Origin: Castellaniella hirudinis
Lineage (GTDB): Bacteria; Pseudomonadota; Gammaproteobacteria; Burkholderiales; Burkholderiaceae_B
Direction: 5' to 3'
Assembly: GCF_042651965.1 (NCBI RefSeq)
Contig: NZ_JBHSDY010000010.1
Location: 372,001-436,000 of the forward strand
Length of the DNA: 64,000 bases
Made by a program: the position numbers and the translations under genes. The notes beneath the pieces were generated by a model that saw only the letters and a list, made by a program, of their open reading frames with translations, was not told the origin of the DNA and searched no databases. Of this stretch, positions 52,821-61,261 are shown piece by piece; position 1 is the stretch's first letter; each line of letters starts with the position of its first letter.

Positions 52821-54839
52821 TCAGACACTCTTGACGCGGGAAATGCCGTTTTGCTGCAAGATGGAATACATGTTCAGCTTGGCGACGTCGTTCGAGAAAC
52901 CTTGATCGTTAAAGATGCAGGTGATGTCTCCGGCCGGATTGAGTTCGCGGCGAATATCCAGAATACCCGAGGCAATGCCCTCTACATCGTCCTCTGCGAT
53001 GTGTTCTGCCAAGTATGCCAAAAGCACGCCGTCCCTGGTGATATAGAGCGCATTGCCTGCGACCTGGCGCACTGTCAGCGAAGTGCCTGGATCCAGGCCC
53101 AGCTTGAGGATGATTTCGTACACGACATCCAACGGCGTCCGATCACGCTTGATGCGCTCCGTGGCGTCGATCAGATCTTCTGCCAATTGATCGATCGACG
53201 CATCCCATGCGCGGAAATTGCTTGAATCCAGCTTGAAGGCCTTGAATCCAAGGTCCCCCTTGCAGTCGGGGTGCAGGGCATGAATGGCCGCCGAGGCCCT
53301 GCGCAGGCGCTCTTTGGTGATCTCTGCGATATTGGGGGCTTTCCCAAGCGCATCGCAGAATTTCCTGGCTTCGGATTGCTCCTTGCGGTCTTCATCCAGT
53401 TTTTCAGGGAGTTGCACCAGCACAAATCTGCGCGTTGCCCCATCACGCGCATTCAAGGCCATCACCGCGTGCGCCGTCGTGCCCGAGCCGGCAAAGAAAT
53501 CGACAACGATGTCATGGCCGCCGGAACACCACGCCAGGATGGACGCCAGGAACTCGACCGGCTTGGGCTGATCGAACGGGATGCCCAGTGTTTTCAGCAA
53601 GGCGTCATCCGATCCGCCGTAAGGCAGGATCGAAGGCACGTTTTCGTGCATGTTTTCATCAAGGAAATAGATCCGCTGCGGTTGCGTGCGCTCATCCGGC
53701 CCAAACTGGATACGCCCTTGGCCCAGCAGGCTTTCCATAGTGTCCGGGGGATTTCTCCAACCTCGCTCCGGAATGGGGCACGGCTTTCCCGTCACGGGGT
53801 GAATCAGCGGCAAGAAGTACTCGTCCGGGGCTTTTTTCTTGTTTGGCCAGGCCATGGACACCAGCCTGTACACCCGGCCCTCGTCGGAAATGCGGTCATA
53901 CATGGCCTCTCCGCCGGACAGCGTCGTCTGCGTCTTCAGCCAGGACCGGTACGTCTCGTTCGCCTGTGCGATGCCATCCGCCGTGGCGACCGCCTGTTTG
54001 GCGGCGTCCAGCATGCGCTGCGCATTGCGCTTGGGCCTTTTCAAGGGCGATTTTTCCAGCAGCTTTTCGGCGTCTCGGGCAAAAATGACAATCGATTCAT
54101 GCTGATAGGCAATGCCGCGAGCATCCCCCTTGGGATTTCTCTTGTCCCAGACGAGGACGCCCAGCTCGTTTTCTTCGCCAAAAATCTCCCGCAGCATCAG
54201 CACGAGCGAATGGACTTCATGCTCGTCGATATGGATGACGATGAGGCCGTCTTCGCGCAGCAGTCCGTGGGCCAGTTTCAACCTCGGGTACATCATGTTC
54301 AGCCAGTCGGTATGAAACCGGCCGCTGGCTTCGGTGTTGCTGCTGGTTTTTTCCCCGCCTTCCGCCTGCCCGGTCAGTTCCAGGTAGTGCTGGATGTTGT
54401 CCTGGAAATGGTCCGGGTACACGAAGTCCTTGCCCGTGTTGTAGGGCGGGTCGATGTGGATCAGCTTGACCTTGCCGGCATAGCTTTTTTGCAGGAGCTT
54501 GAGCACTTCGAGGTTGTCGCCCTCGATCATCAGGTTCCGGGTGGTATCCCAGTCCACGCTGTCTTCAGGGCAGGGGCGCAGCGTGCCCGTGCCGGGTGTG
54601 AGCGCCAGTTGCCGGGCGCGGCGCTTGCCGTGCCAGTTCAGGCCGTACTTTTCGTCGGCGTCGGTGACCGAGGCATCGCCCACCAGGGCCTTGAGCACAT
54701 CGACATTCACCGCCGTGCCGTTCGCGTCTTCGGTGATCAGATCCGGAAAGTCCGGGAACAAGGCCTTGAGCCGCTCGATGTTGTCCGCCACCAGGTCGGC
54801 GGATCGGGTTTCGGGGCTGGCTGCCGTGAGTCTTTCCAT
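52821..54839 (-). CDS. mod: Type III DNA methyltransferase Mod subunit
   Basis: Mod recognises and methylates one strand of a short non-palindromic site (usually N6-adenine) and also gives Res its sequence specificity. The 672-residue beta-class enzyme has motif IV DPPYNTGKDF at 130-139 and motif I FAGSGTTAHAV at 449-459. The target-recognition region lies between about residues 240 and 400, which cannot be turned into a site by eye. The leader MERLTAASPETRSADLVADN is typical of Mod. The ATG has no strong ribosome-binding site, and the 5' leader carries a tandem 12-bp repeat. The gene heads the mod-accessory-res operon. Confidence 0.94.
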   Translation of the reverse strand: MERLTAASPETRSADLVADNIERLKALFPDFPDLITEDANGTAVNVDVLKALVGDASVTDADEKYGLNWHGKRRARQLALTPGTGTLRPCPEDSVDWDTTRNLMIEGDNLEVLKLLQKSYAGKVKLIHIDPPYNTGKDFVYPDHFQDNIQHYLELTGQAEGGEKTSSNTEASGRFHTDWLNMMYPRLKLAHGLLREDGLIVIHIDEHEVHSLVLMLREIFGEENELGVLVWDKRNPKGDARGIAYQHESIVIFARDAEKLLEKSPLKRPKRNAQRMLDAAKQAVATADGIAQANETYRSWLKTQTTLSGGEAMYDRISDEGRVYRLVSMAWPNKKKAPDEYFLPLIHPVTGKPCPIPERGWRNPPDTMESLLGQGRIQFGPDERTQPQRIYFLDENMHENVPSILPYGGSDDALLKTLGIPFDQPKPVEFLASILAWCSGGHDIVVDFFAGSGTTAHAVMALNARDGATRRFVLVQLPEKLDEDRKEQSEARKFCDALGKAPNIAEITKERLRRASAAIHALHPDCKGDLGFKAFKLDSSNFRAWDASIDQLAEDLIDATERIKRDRTPLDVVYEIILKLGLDPGTSLTVRQVAGNALYITRDGVLLAYLAEHIAEDDVEGIASGILDIRRELNPAGDITCIFNDQGFSNDVAKLNMYSILQQNGISRVKSV

Positions 54840-54843
54840 ATTT

Positions 54844-54867
54844 TTTCTATCAATCTTTCTATCAATC
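54844..54867. repeat. Two perfect tandem copies of a 12-bp unit in the mod leader
   Basis: TTTCTATCAATC occurs twice head to tail, 4 to 28 bases upstream of the mod ATG. Change in copy number would alter the spacing of the leader or promoter by 12 bp and could tune mod expression. Only two copies are present in this window. Confidence 0.9.
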
Positions 54868-55012
54868 GTGCAATGTGCAAAGCGGTTGCCGGGCAGTCTT
54901 CAATGCTCAGCCGGTCCTGGGCAATACCCCCTATGCTAGACTGAACACACCCCAGCCACTGGAAAACGGCCCGGGCACAGCAAGATCATGTCGGGCCGGC
55001 TTGAATGACCGC

Positions 55013-56995
55013 ATGAGAAAAACTCTCCATCCGCCTGTTTTCTACACCTCTGCTGCTTTTATCGTCTTCACGGTGGTTTTCACCGTGCTTGCCCCCTCCG
55101 TGGCGCAAAGAGTCTTCGACGCCACGCAAGCCTGGATCCTGGGCAACGCCAGCTGGTTTTACATCCTGACGGTCGCCGTCATTTTACTGTCGGTCGTGTT
55201 CCTGGCCGTCAGCCGCTATGGCGACATCAAGCTGGGGCCTGATCACAGCCAGCCCGATTACCGGGACGTCACCTGGTTTGCCATGCTGTTCTCGGCCGGC
55301 ATGGGCATCGGCCTGATGTTCTTTGGCGTGGCCGAGCCGGTGATGCACTACGTCTCGCCCCCGGTCGGCGAGCCCGGCACGGTCCTGGCCGCGCGCGAGG
55401 CGATGAAGATCACCTTCTTTCACTGGGGGCTGCACGCCTGGGCGGTCTACGCCGTCGTCGGCCTGATCCTGGCGTTCTTCAGCTATCGGCACGGTCTGCC
55501 GCTGACCCTGCGTTCGGCGCTGTATCCGCTGATCGGCGAACGCATCTACGGCCCCATCGGGCATGCCGTGGACATCTTCGCCATCATCGGCACGGTGTTC
55601 GGGATTGCCACTTCGCTGGGTCTGGGGGTGGCGCAGATCAACAGCGGGCTGAATCACCTGTTCGGTATTCCGGTGAACCTGACCGTCCAGATCATCCTGA
55701 TCGTCGCCGCCAGCCTGCTGGCCACGCTGTCGGTCGCCAGCGGCCTGGATCGCGGCATCAAGATCCTGTCCGAGACCAACCTGGCGCTGGCGCTGGCCTT
55801 GATGCTGTTCGTGCTGGTCCTGGGGCCGACGGTGTTCATTCTGCAGACCTTCGTGCAGAACACCGGCTCCTATCTGTCGGATATCGTCGACAAGACTTTC
55901 AATCTCTACGCTTACGAGCCGAATGACTGGATCGGCGGCTGGACGCTGTTCTACTGGGGCTGGTGGATCGCCTGGTCGCCGTTCGTCGGCTTGTTCATCG
56001 CCCGCATTTCGCGGGGGCGCAGCATCCGTGAATTTGTCCGCGGCGTCCTGCTGGTGCCGGCCGGCTTCACCCTGATCTGGATGACGGTCTTTGGCGATAC
56101 GGCCATCCATTTCATCCTGGTCGACGGCCTCCGGGGGTTTGCGGAGGTGGTGGCCGACGACAGCGCCCTGGCCTTGTTCGTGTTCCTGGAGCAGCTCCCG
56201 CTGGCCGGCATCACGTCCATGGTCGCCATCGTCATGGTCCTGGTGTTTTTTGTCACGTCCGCGGACTCGGGAGCCTTGGTGGTCGATCTGCTGGCCTCGA
56301 ATGGCGCCGAGCATTCGCCGGTCTGGCAGCGCATTTTCTGGTCGCTGTCCATGGGCGCGGTCGCGATCGCGCTCTTGCTGGCCGATGGCCTGGAAGCCTT
56401 GCAGACCGCCACCATCGCCAGCGCGCTGCCTTTTTCCGTCATTCTGCTGCTGTCGCTGTGGGGCGTTTTCAAGGCCCTGAAACTGGACGCCACCAAGCGG
56501 CGCATTCGCTACATGGCGGTGACCCGCGCGCCGGTGCCGGGGCATCGAGAACCCTGGCAGCATCGTTTGATGAACATCGTCCGCATGCCCAAGCGCCAGG
56601 ATGTGCTGCGCTATATGCGCCGCATCGTGCAGCCGGCCATGCATGCCGTGGCCGATGAGTTGCAGCAGCAGGGATATGACGCGCAGGTCGTCGAGTCGGA
56701 GGGCCAGGACCGTGTCTCGCTGGAAGTCAAGCATTACGGCGTGTCGCTCGACTTCTCATACGCGGTGCTGCCGCTGGAGCACATGCGGCCGGTCCTGACC
56801 AACGAGGAGTCCGACACTGAGGAAAGCCGGCGCTATTACCGGGCCGAGGTCTTCCTGGGCGAGGGCGGTCAGGACTACGACGTCATGGGCTGGAGCGAGG
56901 ATGCCGTGATCAGCGACATCCTGGACCAGTACGAGCGCCACCGCCAGTACCTGCACATGGTGCACGGTTCGGCGGCGCCGCCGGAGGACGCCTGA
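55013..56995 (+). CDS. betT: BCCT-family choline/betaine transporter (BetT-like)
   Basis: This secondary transporter imports quaternary ammonium compounds, probably choline, for osmoprotection. The 660-residue protein aligns along its whole length with E. coli BetT: RYGDIKLGPDHSQPDYRDVTWFAMLFSAGMGIGLMFF, GPIGHAVDIFAIIGTVFGIA, and the BCCT signature WTLFYWGWWIAWSPFVGLFIARISRG. A long cytoplasmic C-terminal domain (about 510-660), typical of BetT osmosensing, follows the twelve segments. The ATG at 55013 gives MRKTLHPPVFYTS. No betAB genes are near. Confidence 0.88.
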   Translation: MRKTLHPPVFYTSAAFIVFTVVFTVLAPSVAQRVFDATQAWILGNASWFYILTVAVILLSVVFLAVSRYGDIKLGPDHSQPDYRDVTWFAMLFSAGMGIGLMFFGVAEPVMHYVSPPVGEPGTVLAAREAMKITFFHWGLHAWAVYAVVGLILAFFSYRHGLPLTLRSALYPLIGERIYGPIGHAVDIFAIIGTVFGIATSLGLGVAQINSGLNHLFGIPVNLTVQIILIVAASLLATLSVASGLDRGIKILSETNLALALALMLFVLVLGPTVFILQTFVQNTGSYLSDIVDKTFNLYAYEPNDWIGGWTLFYWGWWIAWSPFVGLFIARISRGRSIREFVRGVLLVPAGFTLIWMTVFGDTAIHFILVDGLRGFAEVVADDSALALFVFLEQLPLAGITSMVAIVMVLVFFVTSADSGALVVDLLASNGAEHSPVWQRIFWSLSMGAVAIALLLADGLEALQTATIASALPFSVILLLSLWGVFKALKLDATKRRIRYMAVTRAPVPGHREPWQHRLMNIVRMPKRQDVLRYMRRIVQPAMHAVADELQQQGYDAQVVESEGQDRVSLEVKHYGVSLDFSYAVLPLEHMRPVLTNEESDTEESRRYYRAEVFLGEGGQDYDVMGWSEDAVISDILDQYERHRQYLHMVHGSAAPPEDA

Positions 56996-57029
56996 GGGTG
57001 TTGGCGTGCCGGGCGATCGTTGACCTGTC

Positions 57030-57749
57030 TTATGCCGGCGGCGGGGCGTCGGCGGGCGTCGTATCGAGCTGCAGCACGGCGTCGCGCTTTTCCAGCAGAT
57101 GCTGGCGCAGGATCTCGCTCAGCCGGCGGCCGTCGCGCGCCTCCAGCGCTTCGATCATCTCGCTGTGCTCGCGGATCGCTTTTTCCCATTTTTCCGGTTG
57201 ATGGTTGGAGCGGAAACGCAGGGCCTGAAGCCGGCGATTGATCGCAAGATAGGTCTGCCGCAGGGGGGTGTTGCGTGCGGCAAGATTGATGCGGTCGTGG
57301 ATCTGCCTGTTTTTGGCATAGTAGCCGGGCAGGTCCTGGCGGGCATGGCAGGCCAGCATGGCAAAGTGCAGGGCCTTGATCTCGGCCAGTTCGTCGGCCC
57401 GGATGCGCGTGCATGCAAGTTCCCCGGAGAAGGCTTCCAGCCCGCTCATGAGCTCGAACATCTCGTGGATTTCGGCCGCGGACATTTCCGCCACCGTGGC
57501 GCCGCGATTGGGCACGAGGTCGATCAGGCCCTCGGCCGCGAGCACTTTCAAGGCCTCGCGCAAGGGGGTCCGGGAGATATCCAGCGTTTCGCACAACTCG
57601 CGTTCGTTGAGCTTCGCGCCCGGCGCCAACTCGCCCTCGATGATGGAGTTGCGTAAGCGATCGACGACGACCTCATGGAGTCGCAGTCTGGCAACCCTGG
57701 AAAGGGAGACAGTTGACTCCTCTTCTGTCTGGGGATGGATGCCTTGCAT
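57030..57749 (-). CDS. GntR-family regulator with FCD effector domain
   Basis: This 239-residue FadR-subfamily repressor has a winged helix at about residues 15-80 (VVDRLRNSIIEGELAPGAKL, then LCETLDISRTPLREALKVLAAEGL, then VPNRGATVAEM). A FCD ligand-binding domain follows (metal-site-type His in LHFAMLACH and RQIHDRINLAARN, and REHSEMIEAL near 195). It is transcribed away from the BMP-type importer, with about 500 bases between. Inverted repeats TTTTG-N4-CAAAA are found in that gap and again before the second importer, so it probably controls both. Its effector is likely the transported acid or a related metabolite, which is unknown. Confidence 0.9.
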   Translation of the reverse strand: MQGIHPQTEEESTVSLSRVARLRLHEVVVDRLRNSIIEGELAPGAKLNERELCETLDISRTPLREALKVLAAEGLIDLVPNRGATVAEMSAAEIHEMFELMSGLEAFSGELACTRIRADELAEIKALHFAMLACHARQDLPGYYAKNRQIHDRINLAARNTPLRQTYLAINRRLQALRFRSNHQPEKWEKAIREHSEMIEALEARDGRRLSEILRQHLLEKRDAVLQLDTTPADAPPPA

Positions 57750-57882
57750 GCTGAACTTTCCTCGATAAGGCTCGTTGATCAGGGCGCCTGCGATCTATAG
57801 CTGTTCTGTTTGCAGGCTTTGCAAGCCCAGGGGATCGATCTGGATTTCACCCGATGCCTGGCGTCATTGTAGCAAGCCCTTG

Positions 57883-57896
57883 TTTTGCATGCAAAA
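57883..57896. promoter_or_regulatory. Operator-like inverted repeat 1 (perfect palindrome)
   Basis: TTTTG-CATG-CAAAA is a perfect 14-base palindrome, 134 bases upstream of gntR. It belongs to a set of four sites. Confidence 0.6.
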
Positions 57897-57957
57897 TCCG
57901 ATAGCCATAGAACCAACAAGATATTGCACCGGGAAAACCCCGAGTGTGGCGTGCTGT

Positions 57958-57971
57958 TTTTGAATGCAAAA
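57958..57971. promoter_or_regulatory. Operator-like inverted repeat 2
   Basis: TTTTG-AATG-CAAAA, 75 bases from site 1. The outer arms match perfectly and only the central spacer differs. Confidence 0.58.
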
Positions 57972-58077
57972 TTCGTTTTAAGTGAAAGCGGTCCACACAT
58001 TCAAGAGGTAGTCGATAGAGGGAAGGCGCGGGCTGGAGTATGCGGGCGATGATGTATGTCTGCGTGCTTCAAAGTTT

Positions 58078-58091
58078 CTTTGAATGCAAAA
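58078..58091. promoter_or_regulatory. Operator-like inverted repeat 3
   Basis: CTTTG-AATG-CAAAA, 120 bases from site 2 and about 160 bases before the first permease. One mismatch in the left arm. An AATT follows, as at site 2. Confidence 0.55.
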
Positions 58092-58248
58092 TTAAATCCG
58101 ATGTGATGGCGATGCATCTACGCAAACAGTTTGTTGTCCCACCCGAACCGATGACAAAAAAGCTGCGGCGGCACGAGATCCAGCCGTTCTGCGCAGGCGC
58201 GTCCGGTCCCCCGTCCGTCCGGTCTTGCCTGCGAGGGGGGTGACGGCC

Positions 58249-59283
58249 ATGCGCATCGACAGCTTCCAGCTTTTGTGCAATCTGGGTGTCATTGTCCTGT
58301 CCTTGCTGCTCGGGACCCTGCTGGTGGCCGGCCTCGTGGAGTGGGTCGGCGGCAATGCCGGGGTTGCGCTGCTTGCCCTGGGGCAGGGGATGGTGGGCAG
58401 CCGGCAGGCGATCGTCGAGATCATCATCGAGGCGACGCCGCTGGCCTTGTGCGCCCTGGCCTTCCTCGTGCCGTTCAAGGCGGGTTTTTTCAATATTGGC
58501 GCCCAGGGCCATCTGCAACTGGGCGCGTTGACGGCGGTGTTTCTTGCCACCACGTTGACGCTGCCTGCAATCGTGCTCATCCCGCTGGCGCTGCTGGCTT
58601 CGGCGCTGGCCGGCGCCGTGCTGATCGTGCCGGCCTACCTGCTGAAGACGCGGCGGGGCGCCAGTGAAGTCGTGACGACGGTGATGCTGGATTTCGTCGC
58701 GCTGGAATTCACCTATGCCATGATCACCGGGCCCTTGCAGGCGCCCGGCACGTTCTTCGCCGAGTCGGATCTCATCCCCGAAGCATACCGCTTGCCGGTC
58801 TTCGGGGTGCATGTGGGCGTGCACCTGGCCATCGTGCTGATCGTGCTGATCAGTTGGGTGCTGCGCCGCACGGTGTTCGGTTTCCGGCTCGAAGCCCTGG
58901 GGGGCAATCCGAAAGCCGCCGAGGCGCTCGGCATGCATACCGGCCCGACCCTGATGAAAGCGGTGCTGCTGGCCGGCGCGATTGGCGGTATTGCGGGCGG
59001 TATCCAGGCCATGGGCGTGATTTTCCAGGTCGCCGAGGGCTGGGCCAAGGATTGGGGCTTTCTCGGCATTCTCGTGGCCCTCATGGGCCGCACGCCGATC
59101 GGCGCCATTTTCGCGGCGCTGTTGCTGGCGGGCCTGGAAATCGGCGGGCGGCACATGCAGGCCCTCACGGGATTGCCGGCCTCTCTGGTGTTCCTGCTGC
59201 AATCCGTCCCGGTATTGATTCTATTGGTGCTGAGCTCGACGCGCAGTTTCCGGAAATACACGACCCCAGGAGCCGGCAGATGA
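58249..59283 (+). CDS. ABC transporter permease 1 of a BMP-type importer
   Basis: This inner-membrane permease of 344 residues belongs to the branched/ribose-like (BPD_transp_2) group used by BMP-dependent importers. Segments include KAGFFNIGAQGHLQLGALTA near residue 83, LLKTRRGASEVVTTVMLDFV near 132, LEALGGNPKAAEALGMHTG near 212 and GVIFQVAEGWAKDWGFLGI near 258. About eight to ten membrane segments are likely. The ATG at 58249 follows GAGGGGGG by eight bases. The stop overlaps the next permease (ATGA). The transported compound is unknown, since BMP systems carry nucleosides, vitamins and other small molecules. Confidence 0.87.
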   Translation: MRIDSFQLLCNLGVIVLSLLLGTLLVAGLVEWVGGNAGVALLALGQGMVGSRQAIVEIIIEATPLALCALAFLVPFKAGFFNIGAQGHLQLGALTAVFLATTLTLPAIVLIPLALLASALAGAVLIVPAYLLKTRRGASEVVTTVMLDFVALEFTYAMITGPLQAPGTFFAESDLIPEAYRLPVFGVHVGVHLAIVLIVLISWVLRRTVFGFRLEALGGNPKAAEALGMHTGPTLMKAVLLAGAIGGIAGGIQAMGVIFQVAEGWAKDWGFLGILVALMGRTPIGAIFAALLLAGLEIGGRHMQALTGLPASLVFLLQSVPVLILLVLSSTRSFRKYTTPGAGR

Positions 59284-60179
59284 TCCTCGATCCAGAATTC
59301 TTCCTATCGGCCCTGCGTGTCGCCACTCCCTTGATCATCGTGGCGCTGGGCGTGCTGGTCGCCGAGCTGGTCGGCATCCTCTTCCTGTGCGTGGAGGGGG
59401 TCATGCTGTGCGGCGCCCTGTTCGGCATGCTGGGCGCTTCATATTTTGGCGACCCGTGGATCGGCGTCGCCTGCGGCCTGGCCGCAGGCATCACGGCGGG
59501 CCTGATCTGCGCCGGGTTGTTTGTCTGGGTGCCGGCCGACCAGGTCGTGATCGGTCTGGCGTTCAATATCGCCGCCCTGGGTTTGACGAGTTTCATCTTC
59601 CGGGCCACCACGGGCGTGATCAAGAATTCCAGCGCCAGCCTGGCCTGGGCGACGCCGGATTGGGCCGTGGATCATCCCTTTCTCTCTTTTCTGTTCCAGG
59701 TGCCGCCCTTGGCGTGGCTGGCCGCGGGCTTGTTCCTCATCGCGGCCTACCTGCTGTTCCGGAGCGCGCCCGGCCTGATGCTGCGCTCGGTCGGCCAGAG
59801 TGTCGAGGCGGCCACGTCGGCCGGACTGGACGTGCTGTGGGTGCGCACCGTGGCGATGGGGATCGCCGGCGGGCTGGCGGGGCTCGGCGGCGCCGCGCTC
59901 ACGGTGGGGTGGGTGCATAGTTTTTCCGACAACATCACGGCTGGGCGCGGGTTCATCGCGCTGGCCGTGGTGTATTTCGGTCGCTGGTATCCCGGTTGGA
60001 CCTTCTTCGGCGGCCTGCTGTTCGGCGCGGGCGAGGTTCTGGGATTGAACGCACAGGTGCTGGGGGGGAATTCCCATCTTTATCTGATGGTCCCCTATGT
60101 CCTGACCATCATCGTGCTGGGCATGACGGGTGGTGGGCGCGGGCCGCGGGAGGTGGCCCGGCCGTACGAGCGCGATTGA
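59280..60179 (+). CDS. ABC transporter permease 2 of a BMP-type importer
   Basis: This 299-residue partner permease is coupled to the first by the ATGA overlap. It shows ELVGILFLCVEGVMLCGALF near residue 28, VPADQVVIGLAFNIAALGLT near 83, LRSVGQSVEAATSAGLDVLW near 170, and GFIALAVVYFGRWYPGWTFF near 224. These are the features of the second permease in YufPQ/RfuCD-like pairs. The gene ends with a short basic tail. Unlike many BMP operons, both permeases come before the binding protein and the ATPase. Confidence 0.87.
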   Translation: MILDPEFFLSALRVATPLIIVALGVLVAELVGILFLCVEGVMLCGALFGMLGASYFGDPWIGVACGLAAGITAGLICAGLFVWVPADQVVIGLAFNIAALGLTSFIFRATTGVIKNSSASLAWATPDWAVDHPFLSFLFQVPPLAWLAAGLFLIAAYLLFRSAPGLMLRSVGQSVEAATSAGLDVLWVRTVAMGIAGGLAGLGGAALTVGWVHSFSDNITAGRGFIALAVVYFGRWYPGWTFFGGLLFGAGEVLGLNAQVLGGNSHLYLMVPYVLTIIVLGMTGGGRGPREVARPYERD

Positions 60180-60238
60180 TACACAAGCGCGATTGACGCA
60201 GTACACATTTGTCGTTTGACGACACAAGGAGACGAACC

Positions 60239-61252
60239 ATGCTGAACCTTCTGAAAAAGTCAGGACACCCATTCATGATGGCGGCGGCCGGCCTGGCCGT
60301 GGCCGGCGCGCTGATGGCCGGTCCGGCGGTGGCGCAGGACAAGATCAAGGCGGCGGTCATCTTCGGGGTGAACAATCCGGGGGCCGTGAATGGCTGGGAC
60401 CGCGGGCATTTCCACGGCGCCCAGAAGCTGATCAAGGAGTACGGGTGGGACGTGGACATCGCCGAGGGCGTGCCGTTTCCGCAGATGGAACGGACGGCCG
60501 AGCGTTACGGCGAGGCCGGCTACCAGGTGGTGATCTTCACGTCCAGCGGGCAGATCCGCGCCTGGAATGCGGTGGCGCCGAAGTATCCCAAGACGGTGTT
60601 CGCCATGCTGTCCACGACCGACAGCCTGCCGAAATCCAATAATGTCGTGGCGTATGCGCCTGACTTCTTTTCCTATGGCGTATTGAACGGGCTGGTTGCC
60701 GGGCAGGCCACCGACAGCAAGAAGATTGGTTTCGTCGCGGGCCTGGCCGTGAAGGCGGTCGAGGACATGTGGAGCGGCATCGTGGAAGGCGCCAAGGCCG
60801 TTGCGCCGGACGTCGAGCCGTCCTACGCGTTCTCGGGCAATTGGACCGATGTGCCGCGTGCGCGCGAAGTGACCGACCTGCAGATCCGCCGGGGCGCCGA
60901 CGTGATCATCGGCAATGCCGGCGACGGCACCCTGGGCATTCTTGATGCGGCCAAGACGGGCAAGGCCAAGTTCATCGGCTATGCCACCGACTGGTCGGCG
61001 GACGAGCCCGGCACGGTCCTCTCCAGCGTGCTGCTGGGCATGGATCAATGGTATGACGCGCTGGCCAAGGAGGTCGCGTCCGGCAAGGTCGAACCGAAGA
61101 TCAACATCTTTGGCGTCAACAGTTTCAAGGTCATGCCGTTGAACACGAAACTGTTGAGCGCCGACCGGATCGCCAAGATCGATGACAGCGTGCGCCGCTA
61201 TCAGTCAGGCGAATTGAAAGTGCCGGTCGTCCGTCACGAAGTGAAGAAATAA
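60239..61252 (+). CDS. BMP-family periplasmic substrate-binding protein
   Basis: This 337-residue binding protein has a signal peptide (hydrophobic core about 12-30, cleavage near AVAQDK). The BMP domain shows IKAAVIFGVNNPGAVNGWDRGHFHGAQ near residue 36, ERYGEAGYQVVIFTSSG near 80, DFFSYGVLNGLVAGQATDS near 140, and IIGNAGDGTLGILDAAKTGK near 225, plus YATDWSADEPGTVLSS near 252. It would deliver a small molecule to the two permeases. AAGGAG lies seven bases before the ATG. The ligand is not deducible from sequence. Confidence 0.9.
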   Translation: MLNLLKKSGHPFMMAAAGLAVAGALMAGPAVAQDKIKAAVIFGVNNPGAVNGWDRGHFHGAQKLIKEYGWDVDIAEGVPFPQMERTAERYGEAGYQVVIFTSSGQIRAWNAVAPKYPKTVFAMLSTTDSLPKSNNVVAYAPDFFSYGVLNGLVAGQATDSKKIGFVAGLAVKAVEDMWSGIVEGAKAVAPDVEPSYAFSGNWTDVPRAREVTDLQIRRGADVIIGNAGDGTLGILDAAKTGKAKFIGYATDWSADEPGTVLSSVLLGMDQWYDALAKEVASGKVEPKINIFGVNSFKVMPLNTKLLSADRIAKIDDSVRRYQSGELKVPVVRHEVKK

Positions 61253-61261
61253 GGTGCCTGT

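Larger units (their letters stand above)
57750..58248. other. Regulatory gap between gntR and the BMP importer operon
   Basis: This 499-base region is AT-richer than its neighbours and has no convincing gene. It holds three operator-like inverted repeats (57883, 57958, 58078) and the GAGGGGGG ribosome-binding site of the first permease at 58233-58240. A divergent promoter for gntR must also lie here, but I do not see a clear sigma-70 match. Confidence 0.6.

Noticed and set aside
58040..58243. Short open frame in the gntR-BMP gap
   Set aside because: It crosses an operator-like repeat, lacks a ribosome-binding site and has no recognisable features.
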